Shown here: positions 18,413-28,070 of the stretch, piece by piece
Position numbering within the stretch: position 1 is the stretch's first letter
Layout of the letters: the number at the start of each line of letters is the position of its first letter
Assembly: GCF_013155275.1 (NCBI RefSeq)
Contig: NZ_JABJXS010000002.1
Coordinates: 496,001 to 560,000 of the forward strand
DNA length: 64,000 bases
Reading direction: 5' to 3'
Origin: Brenneria sp. hezel4-2-4
GTDB lineage: Bacteria > Pseudomonadota > Gammaproteobacteria > Enterobacterales > Enterobacteriaceae
Notes under the pieces: model-generated
What the model saw: only the letters and a program-made list of their open reading frames with translations
Database searches by the model: none
What the model was told of the DNA's origin: nothing
Position numbers and translations under genes: made by a program

Positions 18413-21088
18413 ATGTCATCTCATTTTCTTCGCGACACCTGCCTGGATACGCTTAGGGTGCGGCAACAAACCTATCACTATTACAGTTTGCCCCTGGCGG
18501 CCCGGCAGCTTGGAACGATTGATAACTTACCCAAGTCGTTAAAAGTATTATTGGAAAACCTGTTACGCCATCTGGATGGCGATACGGTTCAGCACGACGA
18601 TCTTCTGGCCGTGGTTTCATGGCTGAAAACCGGGCATGTCGAGCGGGAAATCGCCTATCGTCCGGCGCGCGTGCTGATGCAGGATTTTACCGGCGTACCT
18701 GCGGTGGTCGATCTTGCCGCGATGCGCGCGGCGGTGGAGCGCCTGGGCGGTGACGTTAATAAAGTGAACCCGTTGTCGCCGGTTGATCTGGTTATCGACC
18801 ATTCGGTGACGGTAGACCACTTTGGCGATGAGCAAGCGCTGCTGGACAACACCCAGTTGGAAATGGAGCGCAACTATGAGCGATACCAGTTTCTGCGTTG
18901 GGGACAAAATGCGTTCAGCCACTTCAGCGTGGTGCCGCCGGGAACCGGCATTTGCCACCAGGTTAATCTCGAATATCTGGCGAAAGCGGTGTGGTATGAA
19001 AAACGGCAGGATAAGCTGATGGCTTATCCCGACACGCTGGTCGGGACGGATTCACATACCACCATGATTAACGGCCTTGGCGTGCTGGGGTGGGGCGTCG
19101 GGGGGATTGAAGCGGAAGCCGCGATGCTGGGGCAGCCGATTTCGATGCTTATCCCGGACGTGGTGGGCGTTAAATTGACCGGAAAAATGCGCGAGGGGAT
19201 CACGGCGACCGATCTGGTGCTCACCGTGACCCAAATGTTGCGCAAACATGGCGTGGTCGGGAAATTTGTTGAGTTCTACGGCGACGGTCTGGATTATTTG
19301 CCGTTGGCCGACCGGGCCACCATCGCCAATATGGCCCCGGAATACGGCGCCACCTGCGGCTTTTTCCCGGTTGACCACATTACGCTGGAATATATGCGGC
19401 TGACTAACCGCAGCGAAGAGCAAATCGAACTGGTGGAAGCCTATAGCAAGCAACAGGGATTGTGGCGAAATGCCGGCGACGAACCGGTATTCACCAGTCA
19501 GCTGACGCTGGATCTGGGTAGCGTTGAAACCAGCCTCGCCGGCCCTAAACGGCCGCAGGACAGAGTGGCGCTGAGCGCCGTGCCGCAGGCGTTTAACGCC
19601 AGCAGGGAGCTGGACGTCAATACGGTGAAAAACCGGCCGGACTATGAAGAATTCACGCTGGCCGGTGAGACGCACCGCTTGTATCAGGGCGCCGTGGTGA
19701 TTGCGGCGATCACCTCCTGTACCAATACGTCAAATCCCAGCGTGTTGATGGCGGCCGGATTACTGGCCAAGAATGCGGTAAAACGCGGGCTGAAGAAAAA
19801 ACCCTGGGTTAAAACATCGTTGGCTCCCGGCTCCCGGGTGGTAACCGATTACTACGCCAAAGCGGGACTGACGGCCTATCTTGATGAACTGGGTTTTAAT
19901 TTGGTGGGTTACGGCTGCACGACCTGTATCGGTAATTCAGGGCCGCTACCCGAATCCATTGAGGCGGCGATTAAAGCCGGAGATTTAACCGTAGGCGCGG
20001 TGCTATCGGGAAATCGTAACTTTGAAGGCCGTATCCATCCGCTGGTGAAAACCAACTGGCTGGCCTCGCCGCCGCTGGTTGTGGCGTATGCGCTGGCAGG
20101 AAATATGAATATTGATCTTACCCGTGAGCCGCTGGGTGAAGATCGGGAAGGTCGGCCGGTTTATCTGAAGGATATCTGGCCTTCGGCGAAAGAGGTGGCC
20201 AATGCGGTATTGAATGTCAGCGCGGATATGTTTCATAAACAATATGCCGCGGTATTTGAAGGTACGCAGGAGTGGAAAGACATCGAGGTCGATGACAATC
20301 CCACCTACCAGTGGCCCCAGGAGTCGACCTATATTCGTCAGACGCCATTCTTCCTTACCATGGGGAAAGAGCCGGAACCGGTGCAGGATATCCATAACGC
20401 CCGCATTCTGGCGATGCTGGGCGACTCCGTCACCACCGACCATATCTCCCCGGCGGGTAATATCAAACGGGACAGCCCGGCCGGCCGCTACTTACTGGAT
20501 CGCGGCGTCGAGACCAAAGAGTTTAACTCTTATGGTTCGCGGCGCGGAAATCATGAAGTGATGATGCGCGGCACCTTCGCCAATATCCGTATCCGCAACG
20601 AAATGGTGCCGGAAAAGGAAGGGGGATATACCCGGCATATTCCTTCGCAAAATGTGATGACAATCTATGACGCGGCGATGCGCTATCAGGAAGAAAATGT
20701 CCCGCTGGCGCTGTTTGCCGGAAAGGAGTATGGCTCAGGATCCAGCCGGGACTGGGCGGCGAAAGGCCCGCGTTTGCTGGGAGTGCGTGTGGTGATCGCC
20801 GAATCATTCGAGCGTATTCACCGTTCCAATCTGATCGGTATGGGGATCCTGCCGTTGGAGTTCCCGCTTGGGGTGACGCGTAAAACGTTGATGCTGAGCG
20901 GCGATGAGCAAATTTCCATTACGGGATTAAACCGCTTGACGCCCGGCGCGTCGGTAGATGTGGTTATTACCGATGGCGAAGGGAGAAATGAAGTGATTAA
21001 AACCCGTTGCCGTATTGATACCCGCAACGAACTCACCTATTACCAGAATGATGGCATCCTGCATTATGTGATCCGCAATATGCTCTGA
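18413..21088 (+). CDS. acnA: aconitate hydratase A
   Basis: 891 residues from ATG 18413, the exact E. coli AcnA length; an earlier in-frame ATG at 18383 has no ribosome site. The [4Fe-4S] cysteines are in SCTNTSNPSV and YGCTTCIGNSG. LVGTDSHTTMINGLGVLGWGVGG and, in the swivel domain, EYGSGSSRDWAAKGP are present. It interconverts citrate and isocitrate. AcnA is the stress-resistant isozyme, and its apo form binds RNA. In E. coli ribA follows; here the flavoprotein/porin pair intervenes. Confidence 0.98.
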   Translation: MSSHFLRDTCLDTLRVRQQTYHYYSLPLAARQLGTIDNLPKSLKVLLENLLRHLDGDTVQHDDLLAVVSWLKTGHVEREIAYRPARVLMQDFTGVPAVVDLAAMRAAVERLGGDVNKVNPLSPVDLVIDHSVTVDHFGDEQALLDNTQLEMERNYERYQFLRWGQNAFSHFSVVPPGTGICHQVNLEYLAKAVWYEKRQDKLMAYPDTLVGTDSHTTMINGLGVLGWGVGGIEAEAAMLGQPISMLIPDVVGVKLTGKMREGITATDLVLTVTQMLRKHGVVGKFVEFYGDGLDYLPLADRATIANMAPEYGATCGFFPVDHITLEYMRLTNRSEEQIELVEAYSKQQGLWRNAGDEPVFTSQLTLDLGSVETSLAGPKRPQDRVALSAVPQAFNASRELDVNTVKNRPDYEEFTLAGETHRLYQGAVVIAAITSCTNTSNPSVLMAAGLLAKNAVKRGLKKKPWVKTSLAPGSRVVTDYYAKAGLTAYLDELGFNLVGYGCTTCIGNSGPLPESIEAAIKAGDLTVGAVLSGNRNFEGRIHPLVKTNWLASPPLVVAYALAGNMNIDLTREPLGEDREGRPVYLKDIWPSAKEVANAVLNVSADMFHKQYAAVFEGTQEWKDIEVDDNPTYQWPQESTYIRQTPFFLTMGKEPEPVQDIHNARILAMLGDSVTTDHISPAGNIKRDSPAGRYLLDRGVETKEFNSYGSRRGNHEVMMRGTFANIRIRNEMVPEKEGGYTRHIPSQNVMTIYDAAMRYQEENVPLALFAGKEYGSGSSRDWAAKGPRLLGVRVVIAESFERIHRSNLIGMGILPLEFPLGVTRKTLMLSGDEQISITGLNRLTPGASVDVVITDGEGRNEVIKTRCRIDTRNELTYYQNDGILHYVIRNML

Positions 21089-21094
21089 GCCATG

Positions 21095-21122
21095 CCCGAT
21101 ACCGGCGGCTCCCGGTATCGGG
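21095..21122 (+). terminator. hairpin after acnA
   Basis: Stem CCCGATACCGG/CCGGTATCGGG (11 bp) with a 6-base loop right after the stop. There is no T-run, so it may be a 3' stabiliser or a Rho-assisted end. Confidence 0.55.
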
Positions 21123-21658
21123 ATAACGGTGGGCAGACTACGCGCTGGATCAAATTCTAATCATTGAGGTGATTGTATTTCGTACGGTTAATGACAACGT
21201 TCACAGTTCCACCCGGTGCGCTGCGCTAAGGTTCTCGACGGAGTTGCCGTTTTCCGGCGAGAGTTTATCGCCCTGCAAGCTGGGGAAGACAACCTGTCCT
21301 CACGGATATGCAGGGTCGGAACTCTCTCGGCGCTCTGGTTTTCAGACGTCATCAGGATAGTCTTAGGGCGATAGCGAACGCGTTTGTCATAACCGGGTTG
21401 TCTTCGTATTCAATCGTCCGTTTCCTTTTGTGGATGCCAGTCAGGCATAACTCTCTTTTTAAATCAAATACCGTTAATAACCGCGGATATAAATTTCCAG
21501 CTGTCGCTGTATGACATCGAAAAAATATCCATGTGATTTGAATGGTTAAAAAATAAGCCAACGCCGTCGCCATTTGAAAAAGGAATGCTGAACAAGGCGT
21601 TAAAGCGTCGGCGATAAGAAACTCAATAATAAGAATAGAGATAAAGAGAGGTTGACTT
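21123..21658. other. long leader region of the flavoprotein gene
   Basis: About 536 bases without a supported gene. ORFs on both strands (for example 21352-21573, minus) lack ribosome sites and resemble nothing I know. The last 100 bases are AT-rich with a purine-rich ribosome site (AGAGAGG) before 21659. This is the left boundary of an insertion relative to E. coli. Confidence 0.4.
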
Positions 21659-23182
21659 ATGAAACGTTTATTTCCTATCAGAATCCTGCTCGCCGCGTTC
21701 GGGGCGGCGCTGTTTTCTCTCCCTGTCCATGCGGATCAGGTATACAACACCGATATCGTCGTCGTCGGTGGGGGCGCTACGGGTCTCGCTGCGGGCGTAC
21801 AGGCAAAAATGCTCGGGGCTGAGGTAATCATATTGGAAAAACAGGCCATTATGGGAGGTTCGGCCAACTTCGCCGAAGGTATTTTCGCCGCGGAAAGCGC
21901 GATGCAAAAAAGACAGGGTATTGATGTCTCCAAAAAATTCGCCTTCCAGGCGATCATGAATTACAGCCACTGGCGCGCCAATGCGCCTCTTGTCAGCGCC
22001 ATCGTCCTCAAATCCGCCGAAACCCTCGAATGGTTGCGACAATTCGGCGTGAATTATGAGTTCATCGGCGTAGGAGGGTTCGGCGGGCCTCTGACCTGGC
22101 ATGTGGTAGGCGAACTGGAGCTTAACGGCAAACGCTATCACCACGGTAATGCCGTGATGGTGGCGCTTGACAAGAAGTTCCGCGACCTGGGCGGCACGGT
22201 GCTGCTCCAGACCCCCGGCAAGAAACTGATCAAAAAAGATGACCGGGTGGTTGGCGTTGAAGGCGTAAACAAAGACGGCGAGAAAGTGATCGTCAACGCC
22301 AAAGCGGTCGTCATCGGAACCGGCGGTTACGGCAACAATAAGGAAATGCTGCAAAAATACTCCAGATTTCCCGACGTGATCATGGTGGGTCAGGCGGGTA
22401 AAGACGGCGAAGGCATTCAGATGGCCTGGGAAGCGGGCGCCGCCGAGGAGGGCGCGGAGATTATGATCTCCTATCGCCCCGGCCTGGCTGATTTTTCCAC
22501 CAAGTCGCACCTTATCGCCGCCGCCGTTCAGCCCTACCTTTACGTTGACCCCAACGGCAGAAGATACACCGATGAGTACAACATCGCCGAGTGGCCATTC
22601 TCCGGCAATGCGCTGGAGCGAATCGGCGGCGTGGCTTACTCCATCTACGACGAGCAGACAAGACAACTGTTTCTGAACGAAGGTATCCAGATGCCGATAG
22701 GCGAATGGGTAACCTATGGCACCCGGCTGGATAAACTCGACGAGGAATTCAATAAAGAGCTCGCCAAGAACAACGGCAACGTTTTCAAATGCGGCACCAT
22801 CGAGGAGGTTGCGCAAAAAATCGGTGCTGATCCTGACGTGCTTAAAGAAACCATTGCGCAAAACAACAACGCGGCGGCAAGGCATAAGGACGAACAGTTC
22901 TTTAAAAACGCCGATTTCCTGCGTCCGGTGGAAATAGGCCCGTTCTATGTGACGAAACTTCAGCCCAGAGCGCTGGGGACGTTCGGCGGTATCCGGATCA
23001 ATGAGAAAACAGAGGTCGTCACTGCTCAGGGAAAAGCGATTCCCGGGCTTTACGCCGGCGGGCTTGATGCGGGCGGCATGTACGGCGACAGTTATGACCT
23101 TGAAATGGGCGGAGCCAGTTTCGCCTTTGCGCTGAACTCAGGTCGGATCGCCGCTGAAAACGCGGTCAAATACATAAAATAA
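21659..23182 (+). CDS. secreted FAD-binding reductase/dehydrogenase (FrdA-like)
   Basis: 507 residues. A Sec signal peptide ends near PVHA-DQ. An FAD-binding domain follows, with the dinucleotide loop VVVGGGATGLAAG and IILEK at the end of the second strand, a capping domain (about 230-360), and the C-terminal FAD loop GGMYGDSYDLEMGGASFAFA. This is the FAD_binding_2 family of fumarate, urocanate and methacrylate reductases and 3-ketosteroid dehydrogenases. It lacks the haem and FMN-binding domains of Shewanella-type enzymes. The TRD arginine and HHTMGG histidine of fumarate reductases appear replaced (IAEW, ALGTFGG). Substrate and electron partner are unknown. It probably forms an operon with the porin downstream. 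Confidence 0.8.
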   Translation: MKRLFPIRILLAAFGAALFSLPVHADQVYNTDIVVVGGGATGLAAGVQAKMLGAEVIILEKQAIMGGSANFAEGIFAAESAMQKRQGIDVSKKFAFQAIMNYSHWRANAPLVSAIVLKSAETLEWLRQFGVNYEFIGVGGFGGPLTWHVVGELELNGKRYHHGNAVMVALDKKFRDLGGTVLLQTPGKKLIKKDDRVVGVEGVNKDGEKVIVNAKAVVIGTGGYGNNKEMLQKYSRFPDVIMVGQAGKDGEGIQMAWEAGAAEEGAEIMISYRPGLADFSTKSHLIAAAVQPYLYVDPNGRRYTDEYNIAEWPFSGNALERIGGVAYSIYDEQTRQLFLNEGIQMPIGEWVTYGTRLDKLDEEFNKELAKNNGNVFKCGTIEEVAQKIGADPDVLKETIAQNNNAAARHKDEQFFKNADFLRPVEIGPFYVTKLQPRALGTFGGIRINEKTEVVTAQGKAIPGLYAGGLDAGGMYGDSYDLEMGGASFAFALNSGRIAAENAVKYIK

Positions 23183-23247
23183 TTATCCGCTATTAACCCG
23201 CTGCCTATTGGCGCGGGTATTTTTCATTTTTTCGAGAGGGACGCAAA

Positions 23248-24474
23248 ATGAAAGCTCTGGCTTTATTATCAATCGTAATCGCCTTGGTGTCAGGCTCCCC
23301 GGTATTTGCAGCAGACAATCTGAAACAGGCCTTTGAACAGGGAACGCTCAAGGGGGAACTGAGAACCTATTATTTCGAACGAGAGTTCGAAGAAAGTGAT
23401 AAACGCGCCGATTTAGCCACCGGCACGTTATTCTACTATCACACCGCCGCGGTTAATGGATTGAGCGCGGGCGCCGCTTTCGCCAGCGCCAATGATCTCG
23501 GCAGCAATGATGACCACAGTGTTTATGGTCTGGTTAAGGGATACGGCACCAACAAGCATCAAAGTCTCTCCCGCCTTCAGGAATATTATATTCAGGGCGA
23601 ATGGTTCGATACCAAAATGAAATTCGGCGCCCAGGAAGCCAATACGCCCTTTATGAATGCGCATGACGTAAGGCTGATGCCCAAGACCTACAGAGGCTTT
23701 TCCGCGGTGAACAACGCCATAGAAAATCTGGAACTGTCGGCGTACTACATGACCGACTTCGCCGGCTGGTGGGACGATAGGTTCACTTCTCTGATCACCG
23801 TGAATGGCGAAGAAGTTAACCGGGATCTTATGGTCGGCGGCGTGAAATACACGCTGCCTTTCGATTCCGCGCAAGTTCAGCTCCAGGGCTGGATGTACCA
23901 TATGGACGATGTATTCGACTCCGGTTTCTTTAAAGTTCACGCGGCGAAGAAGGTCGGCGACTACGAGCTGTTTTTCGTTCCGTCGGTGTTGTTCCAAAAG
24001 TCAATCGGCGATGAGTTGGGCGGCCGGGCGTTCGACACTTACCAGTATGGCTTCAATACCGGTTTCAAAGCCCACGGTTTCAATGTGGCGGCTTTTTACG
24101 CCAAGACCGGCGACGACGAGCTGTATACGCCCTGGGGAGATGAAAGAGTCATCATACAGCAGGTCAACGCCGCAGGCCGGGCCGATGAAACGGCTTACGC
24201 GCTGAGAGTGGCCTATGATTTCTCTCAAATAGGCATCAAAGGGCTTAGCGCCTATGTATTCCACGCCTATTACGATACCAACAGCGTTCAGTATTTCTCG
24301 CAGCAGGCGCAGGATGTCAACGAGACCGATTTTAGCGTTCAGTATGACTTTTCCGGCGCGCTTGAAGGACTCAGCGCGCGGGTGCGTTATGCGATCATCG
24401 ATGCGGAGAAAGGGGAGAACCTCAATGATTTACGGTTTTATCTCCGTTACAGCTTTGTTCTCGGCGGAAAATAA
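23248..24474 (+). CDS. OprD-like outer-membrane porin
   Basis: 408 residues: a signal peptide ending VFA-AD, then alternating amphipathic beta strands with aromatic girdles and a C-terminal strand RFYLRYSFVLGG. The N-terminal LKGELRTYYFEREFEE and the conserved KFGAQEANTPFMNAHDVRLMPKTYRGFSA stretch (about 130-155) match the OprD/substrate-specific porin family of Pseudomonas and epsilonproteobacteria. It likely admits the small acidic substrate of the secreted flavoprotein encoded 65 bases upstream. Such porins are uncommon in Enterobacterales, which suggests transfer. Confidence 0.7.
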   Translation: MKALALLSIVIALVSGSPVFAADNLKQAFEQGTLKGELRTYYFEREFEESDKRADLATGTLFYYHTAAVNGLSAGAAFASANDLGSNDDHSVYGLVKGYGTNKHQSLSRLQEYYIQGEWFDTKMKFGAQEANTPFMNAHDVRLMPKTYRGFSAVNNAIENLELSAYYMTDFAGWWDDRFTSLITVNGEEVNRDLMVGGVKYTLPFDSAQVQLQGWMYHMDDVFDSGFFKVHAAKKVGDYELFFVPSVLFQKSIGDELGGRAFDTYQYGFNTGFKAHGFNVAAFYAKTGDDELYTPWGDERVIIQQVNAAGRADETAYALRVAYDFSQIGIKGLSAYVFHAYYDTNSVQYFSQQAQDVNETDFSVQYDFSGALEGLSARVRYAIIDAEKGENLNDLRFYLRYSFVLGGK

Positions 24475-24507
24475 AACCTAACCGAATGTTTTTTTGTTGC
24501 GCGCCGT

Positions 24508-24532
24508 CAGGTCAGGCGACTCGCCTGACCTG
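24508..24532. terminator. terminator between porin gene and ribA
   Basis: Eleven-bp stem CAGGTCAGGCG/CGCCTGACCTG with a 3-base loop between the convergent genes. It is followed by GCTTTATC on the plus strand. Confidence 0.6.
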
Positions 24533-24543
24533 GCTTTATCCGG

Positions 24544-25137
24544 CTATTTCATATCCAGCAGATGGCCCATCTTGGCGGCTTTCGTCGCCAGATAGCGTTC
24601 ATTCTTCGGGTTGCGGCCGACCAGTAGCGGCACCCGCTCGACGATATTAATGCCGGCTTCATTGAGGATTTTTACTTTTTGCGGATTATTGGTCAGCAGT
24701 CGGACTTCATCAATACCCAGCAGCTTGAACATGTCCGCACATAATGTGAAGTCGCGCTCGTCGGCGGCAAAGCCCAACTGGTGATTCGCTTCAACGGTAT
24801 CCGCGCCCAAATCCTGCAACGCATAGGCGCGAATTTTATTCAGCAAACCAATATTGCGGCCTTCCTGCCGGTGATACAGCAGGACGCCGCGGCTTTCTTC
24901 GGCGATATGGCTCAGGGCGGCTTCAAGCTGAAAACCACAGTCACAACGCAGGCTAAACAATGCATCACCTGTCAGGCATTCAGAGTGCACCCGCGCCAGA
25001 ACCGGGATCGGGCCGGAAATATCACCATAAACCAATGCGAGGTGATCGTGTCCTGTGGCTAATTCTTCAAATCCCACCATCAGGAAATCGCCCCAGGGGG
25101 TGGGTAATTTGGCATCTGCCACCCGTTTTAGCTGCAT
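24544..25137 (-). CDS. ribA: GTP cyclohydrolase II
   Basis: 197 residues from ATG 25137 ([20 protein letters not shown]), one more than E. coli. [20 protein letters not shown] contains two of the zinc cysteines and the catalytic region. [23 protein letters not shown] and [10 protein letters not shown] are family signatures. It converts GTP to the pyrimidine precursor of riboflavin, formate and pyrophosphate. GGAG precedes the ATG. E. coli has ribA directly beside acnA. Confidence 0.97.
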   Translation of the reverse strand: MQLKRVADAKLPTPWGDFLMVGFEELATGHDHLALVYGDISGPIPVLARVHSECLTGDALFSLRCDCGFQLEAALSHIAEESRGVLLYHRQEGRNIGLLNKIRAYALQDLGADTVEANHQLGFAADERDFTLCADMFKLLGIDEVRLLTNNPQKVKILNEAGINIVERVPLLVGRNPKNERYLATKAAKMGHLLDMK

Positions 25138-25392
25138 GTTATTCTCCAAAAAACAAAAATGCTGACGCGCATCCTACTGCCGGATTGGGGTCTTGACCAG
25201 CAAAAAGCCATAGCTGAAAAGTTAGGGCATTGCACTCGCCGATCGTGTTCAGGCGGCTCAAGAATTTTACGGCGATGTTCGCTCATTGACGAAACCGGGA
25301 GCTATTTTACGCCATACTGACCGTTGATGTCGGTTTTTCTGATAGAATTGTGAAAATATTGTTTCAGTCATCACACTGAATTATAGGAAGAA

Positions 25393-26169
25393 ATGATGTA
25401 CGAAATCGCCAGACGGACCACTATCGGTGCGGCATTTCTGCTGCTAATGCCATTGATTATTTGGGCTAGCGGATGGCAGTGGCAACCGAAAGATAGCGGG
25501 CTATGGTTGCGGATGTTGTTCTGGACGACAGAGACGGTGACGTCGCCGTGGGGCATTTTAACCAGCACGATATTAAGCGTCTGGTTTCTGTGGTGCTTGC
25601 GATTTCGACTGAAACCGGCGCTCGGCCTGCTGGCGATCATGATTATCACGGTTCTGATCGGCCAGGGGATGAAGTCGGCGATCAAAGAGTGGGTGCAGGA
25701 GTCGCGTCCGTTCGTCGTCTGGCTGGAAAAAAATCACCAGATCGACGAAGGCTACTTCTATTCTCTGCCGCGCAAGGAGCGCTCGGCGCTGGTAAAAAAC
25801 CAACTGCAAGACGAAGCGCAGATCCCCCAATGGCTGCGTCATCACTGGCAGTTTGAAACCGGGTTCGCTTTTCCGTCCGGGCATACGATGTTCGCCGCCA
25901 CCTGGGCGTTGCTGGGCGTCGGATTGTTGTGGGCGCGCCGGCATTACAAAACGGTGGTGGTTTTAATGTTGTGGGCGAGCGCGGTGATGGGAAGTCGTCT
26001 GGTATTGGGGATGCATTGGCCGCAGGATCTGGTGGTTGCCACGCTGATAAGCTGGTTGCTGGTGATCGTTGCCTGCTGGCTGGCCCAGCGCTGGTGCGGC
26101 CCGCTTTCGCTGCGACGTGAAGAAATCGCCGAGCAGCAACAGGATGACGCTTCTCAGAGGAAAGCGTAA
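25393..26169 (+). CDS. pgpB: phosphatidylglycerophosphatase B
   Basis: 258 residues (E. coli 254) with about six membrane spans. The PAP2 phosphatase motifs are complete: K98-EWVQES-RP106, PSGH at 161-164 and GSRLVLGMHWPQD (200-212). It dephosphorylates PGP and undecaprenyl pyrophosphate on the periplasmic face, linking phospholipid synthesis and carrier-lipid recycling. ATG occurs twice in tandem at the start. In E. coli lapA follows directly; here a 10-kb sugar cluster intervenes. Confidence 0.95.
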   Translation: MMYEIARRTTIGAAFLLLMPLIIWASGWQWQPKDSGLWLRMLFWTTETVTSPWGILTSTILSVWFLWCLRFRLKPALGLLAIMIITVLIGQGMKSAIKEWVQESRPFVVWLEKNHQIDEGYFYSLPRKERSALVKNQLQDEAQIPQWLRHHWQFETGFAFPSGHTMFAATWALLGVGLLWARRHYKTVVVLMLWASAVMGSRLVLGMHWPQDLVVATLISWLLVIVACWLAQRWCGPLSLRREEIAEQQQDDASQRKA

Positions 26170-26277
26170 ATCGCCCAAACGGCGCATTATGCGCCTTAAT
26201 ACTCTTCTGAATCTCCGCGGATGACCGGCCGTCATCCGCCTGCGTACCGCTCAATTCCCGCCTTACTCTGCGTTGAA

Positions 26278-27351
<1,074 letters not shown>

Positions 27352-27374
27352 GCGCGCGGCAACCGTAAAAAGGA

Positions 27375-27405
27375 CTGACCGGGGGGCGTAAGCGCCCCGC
27401 GTCAG
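27375..27405 (+). terminator. intra-operon hairpin
   Basis: A CTGAC...GTCAG outer stem encloses a GGGGCG/CGCCCC inner stem, between the binding-protein gene and the lipoprotein gene. There is no T-run. It probably stabilises the upstream mRNA or partly attenuates downstream genes. Confidence 0.6.
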
Positions 27406-27440
27406 GCAAGCTGCGACATCGCATAACATTAGGAGCCATT

Positions 27441-28070
27441 ATGCAGCGTTATCAACGATGCCGTACCGGGTGGATCGGCCTGTGCGCGCTGTTGCTGTCG
27501 GCCTGTACGGTGGTGGATCTGGATGAAAACGGCAAACCGATTATCCCCGCAGATCCGTCCGCGACCCCGAGCTACAGCAACATGACGCCGGATACTATTG
27601 CGACCGAACTCTGGCAGCCGAAGCTGCTGCCGCTGGCGCAGGAACAGGCGCTGAGTTGGGATGAACTGAAAAAGTTGCAGGCATCGCTAACGGGCAGCGC
27701 CGGCAAAGCGGTGTATGCGCGGTTTCAGGGGCAGGTGGTGAAAATCGATCGTCAAGGCCGTGAAGGACGGCTGGAGATCGGCGTGCAGGGCGAGACGGTT
27801 GTGTTGCAACTGGGGCCTATCGTCAAGGGCAATGCGCTTCGCGATGCCGCCGGATTCATTCGCTTTGAGGATTTTAAAAATCAGGTGCAGTTCGCCCAGT
27901 TGGCGCGTTCGCTGAATAAAAAGGCCATCGAGAATTTGCCGGTTATTGATGACGGCTGGCAGGGAAAAGATATCCGGGTGCTTGCCGCGTTAAGGCTGAC
28001 CGTGCAGGGCATCAGCGACGCGGTGGCGCTCGAATTGCTCCCGCCCGAATCTTCTGGGGAGGCGCAGTAA
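27441..28070 (+). CDS. DUF2291 family lipoprotein
   Basis: 209 residues with a lipoprotein signal ending LLLSACTVVDL. The body resembles DUF2291, a periplasmic beta-rich domain repeatedly found inside ribose-type ABC operons (VYARFQGQVVKIDRQGREG, FIRFEDFKNQVQFAQLARSLN). Its role is not established; a docking or accessory function for the importer is plausible from the context. The ATPase ATG follows the stop with no gap, so translation is coupled. Confidence 0.7.
   Translation: MQRYQRCRTGWIGLCALLLSACTVVDLDENGKPIIPADPSATPSYSNMTPDTIATELWQPKLLPLAQEQALSWDELKKLQASLTGSAGKAVYARFQGQVVKIDRQGREGRLEIGVQGETVVLQLGPIVKGNALRDAAGFIRFEDFKNQVQFAQLARSLNKKAIENLPVIDDGWQGKDIRVLAALRLTVQGISDAVALELLPPESSGEAQ

Noticed and set aside
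21352..21573. 73-aa minus-strand ORF in the gap before the flavoprotein gene
   Set aside because: No ribosome site and no recognised family; the stretch ending in NAFAIALRLS is not enough to call a gene remnant.
21668..22885. 405-aa minus-strand ORF opposite the flavoprotein gene
   Set aside because: It mirrors the real gene's codon pattern, has no ribosome site or recognisable domain, and is a shadow.
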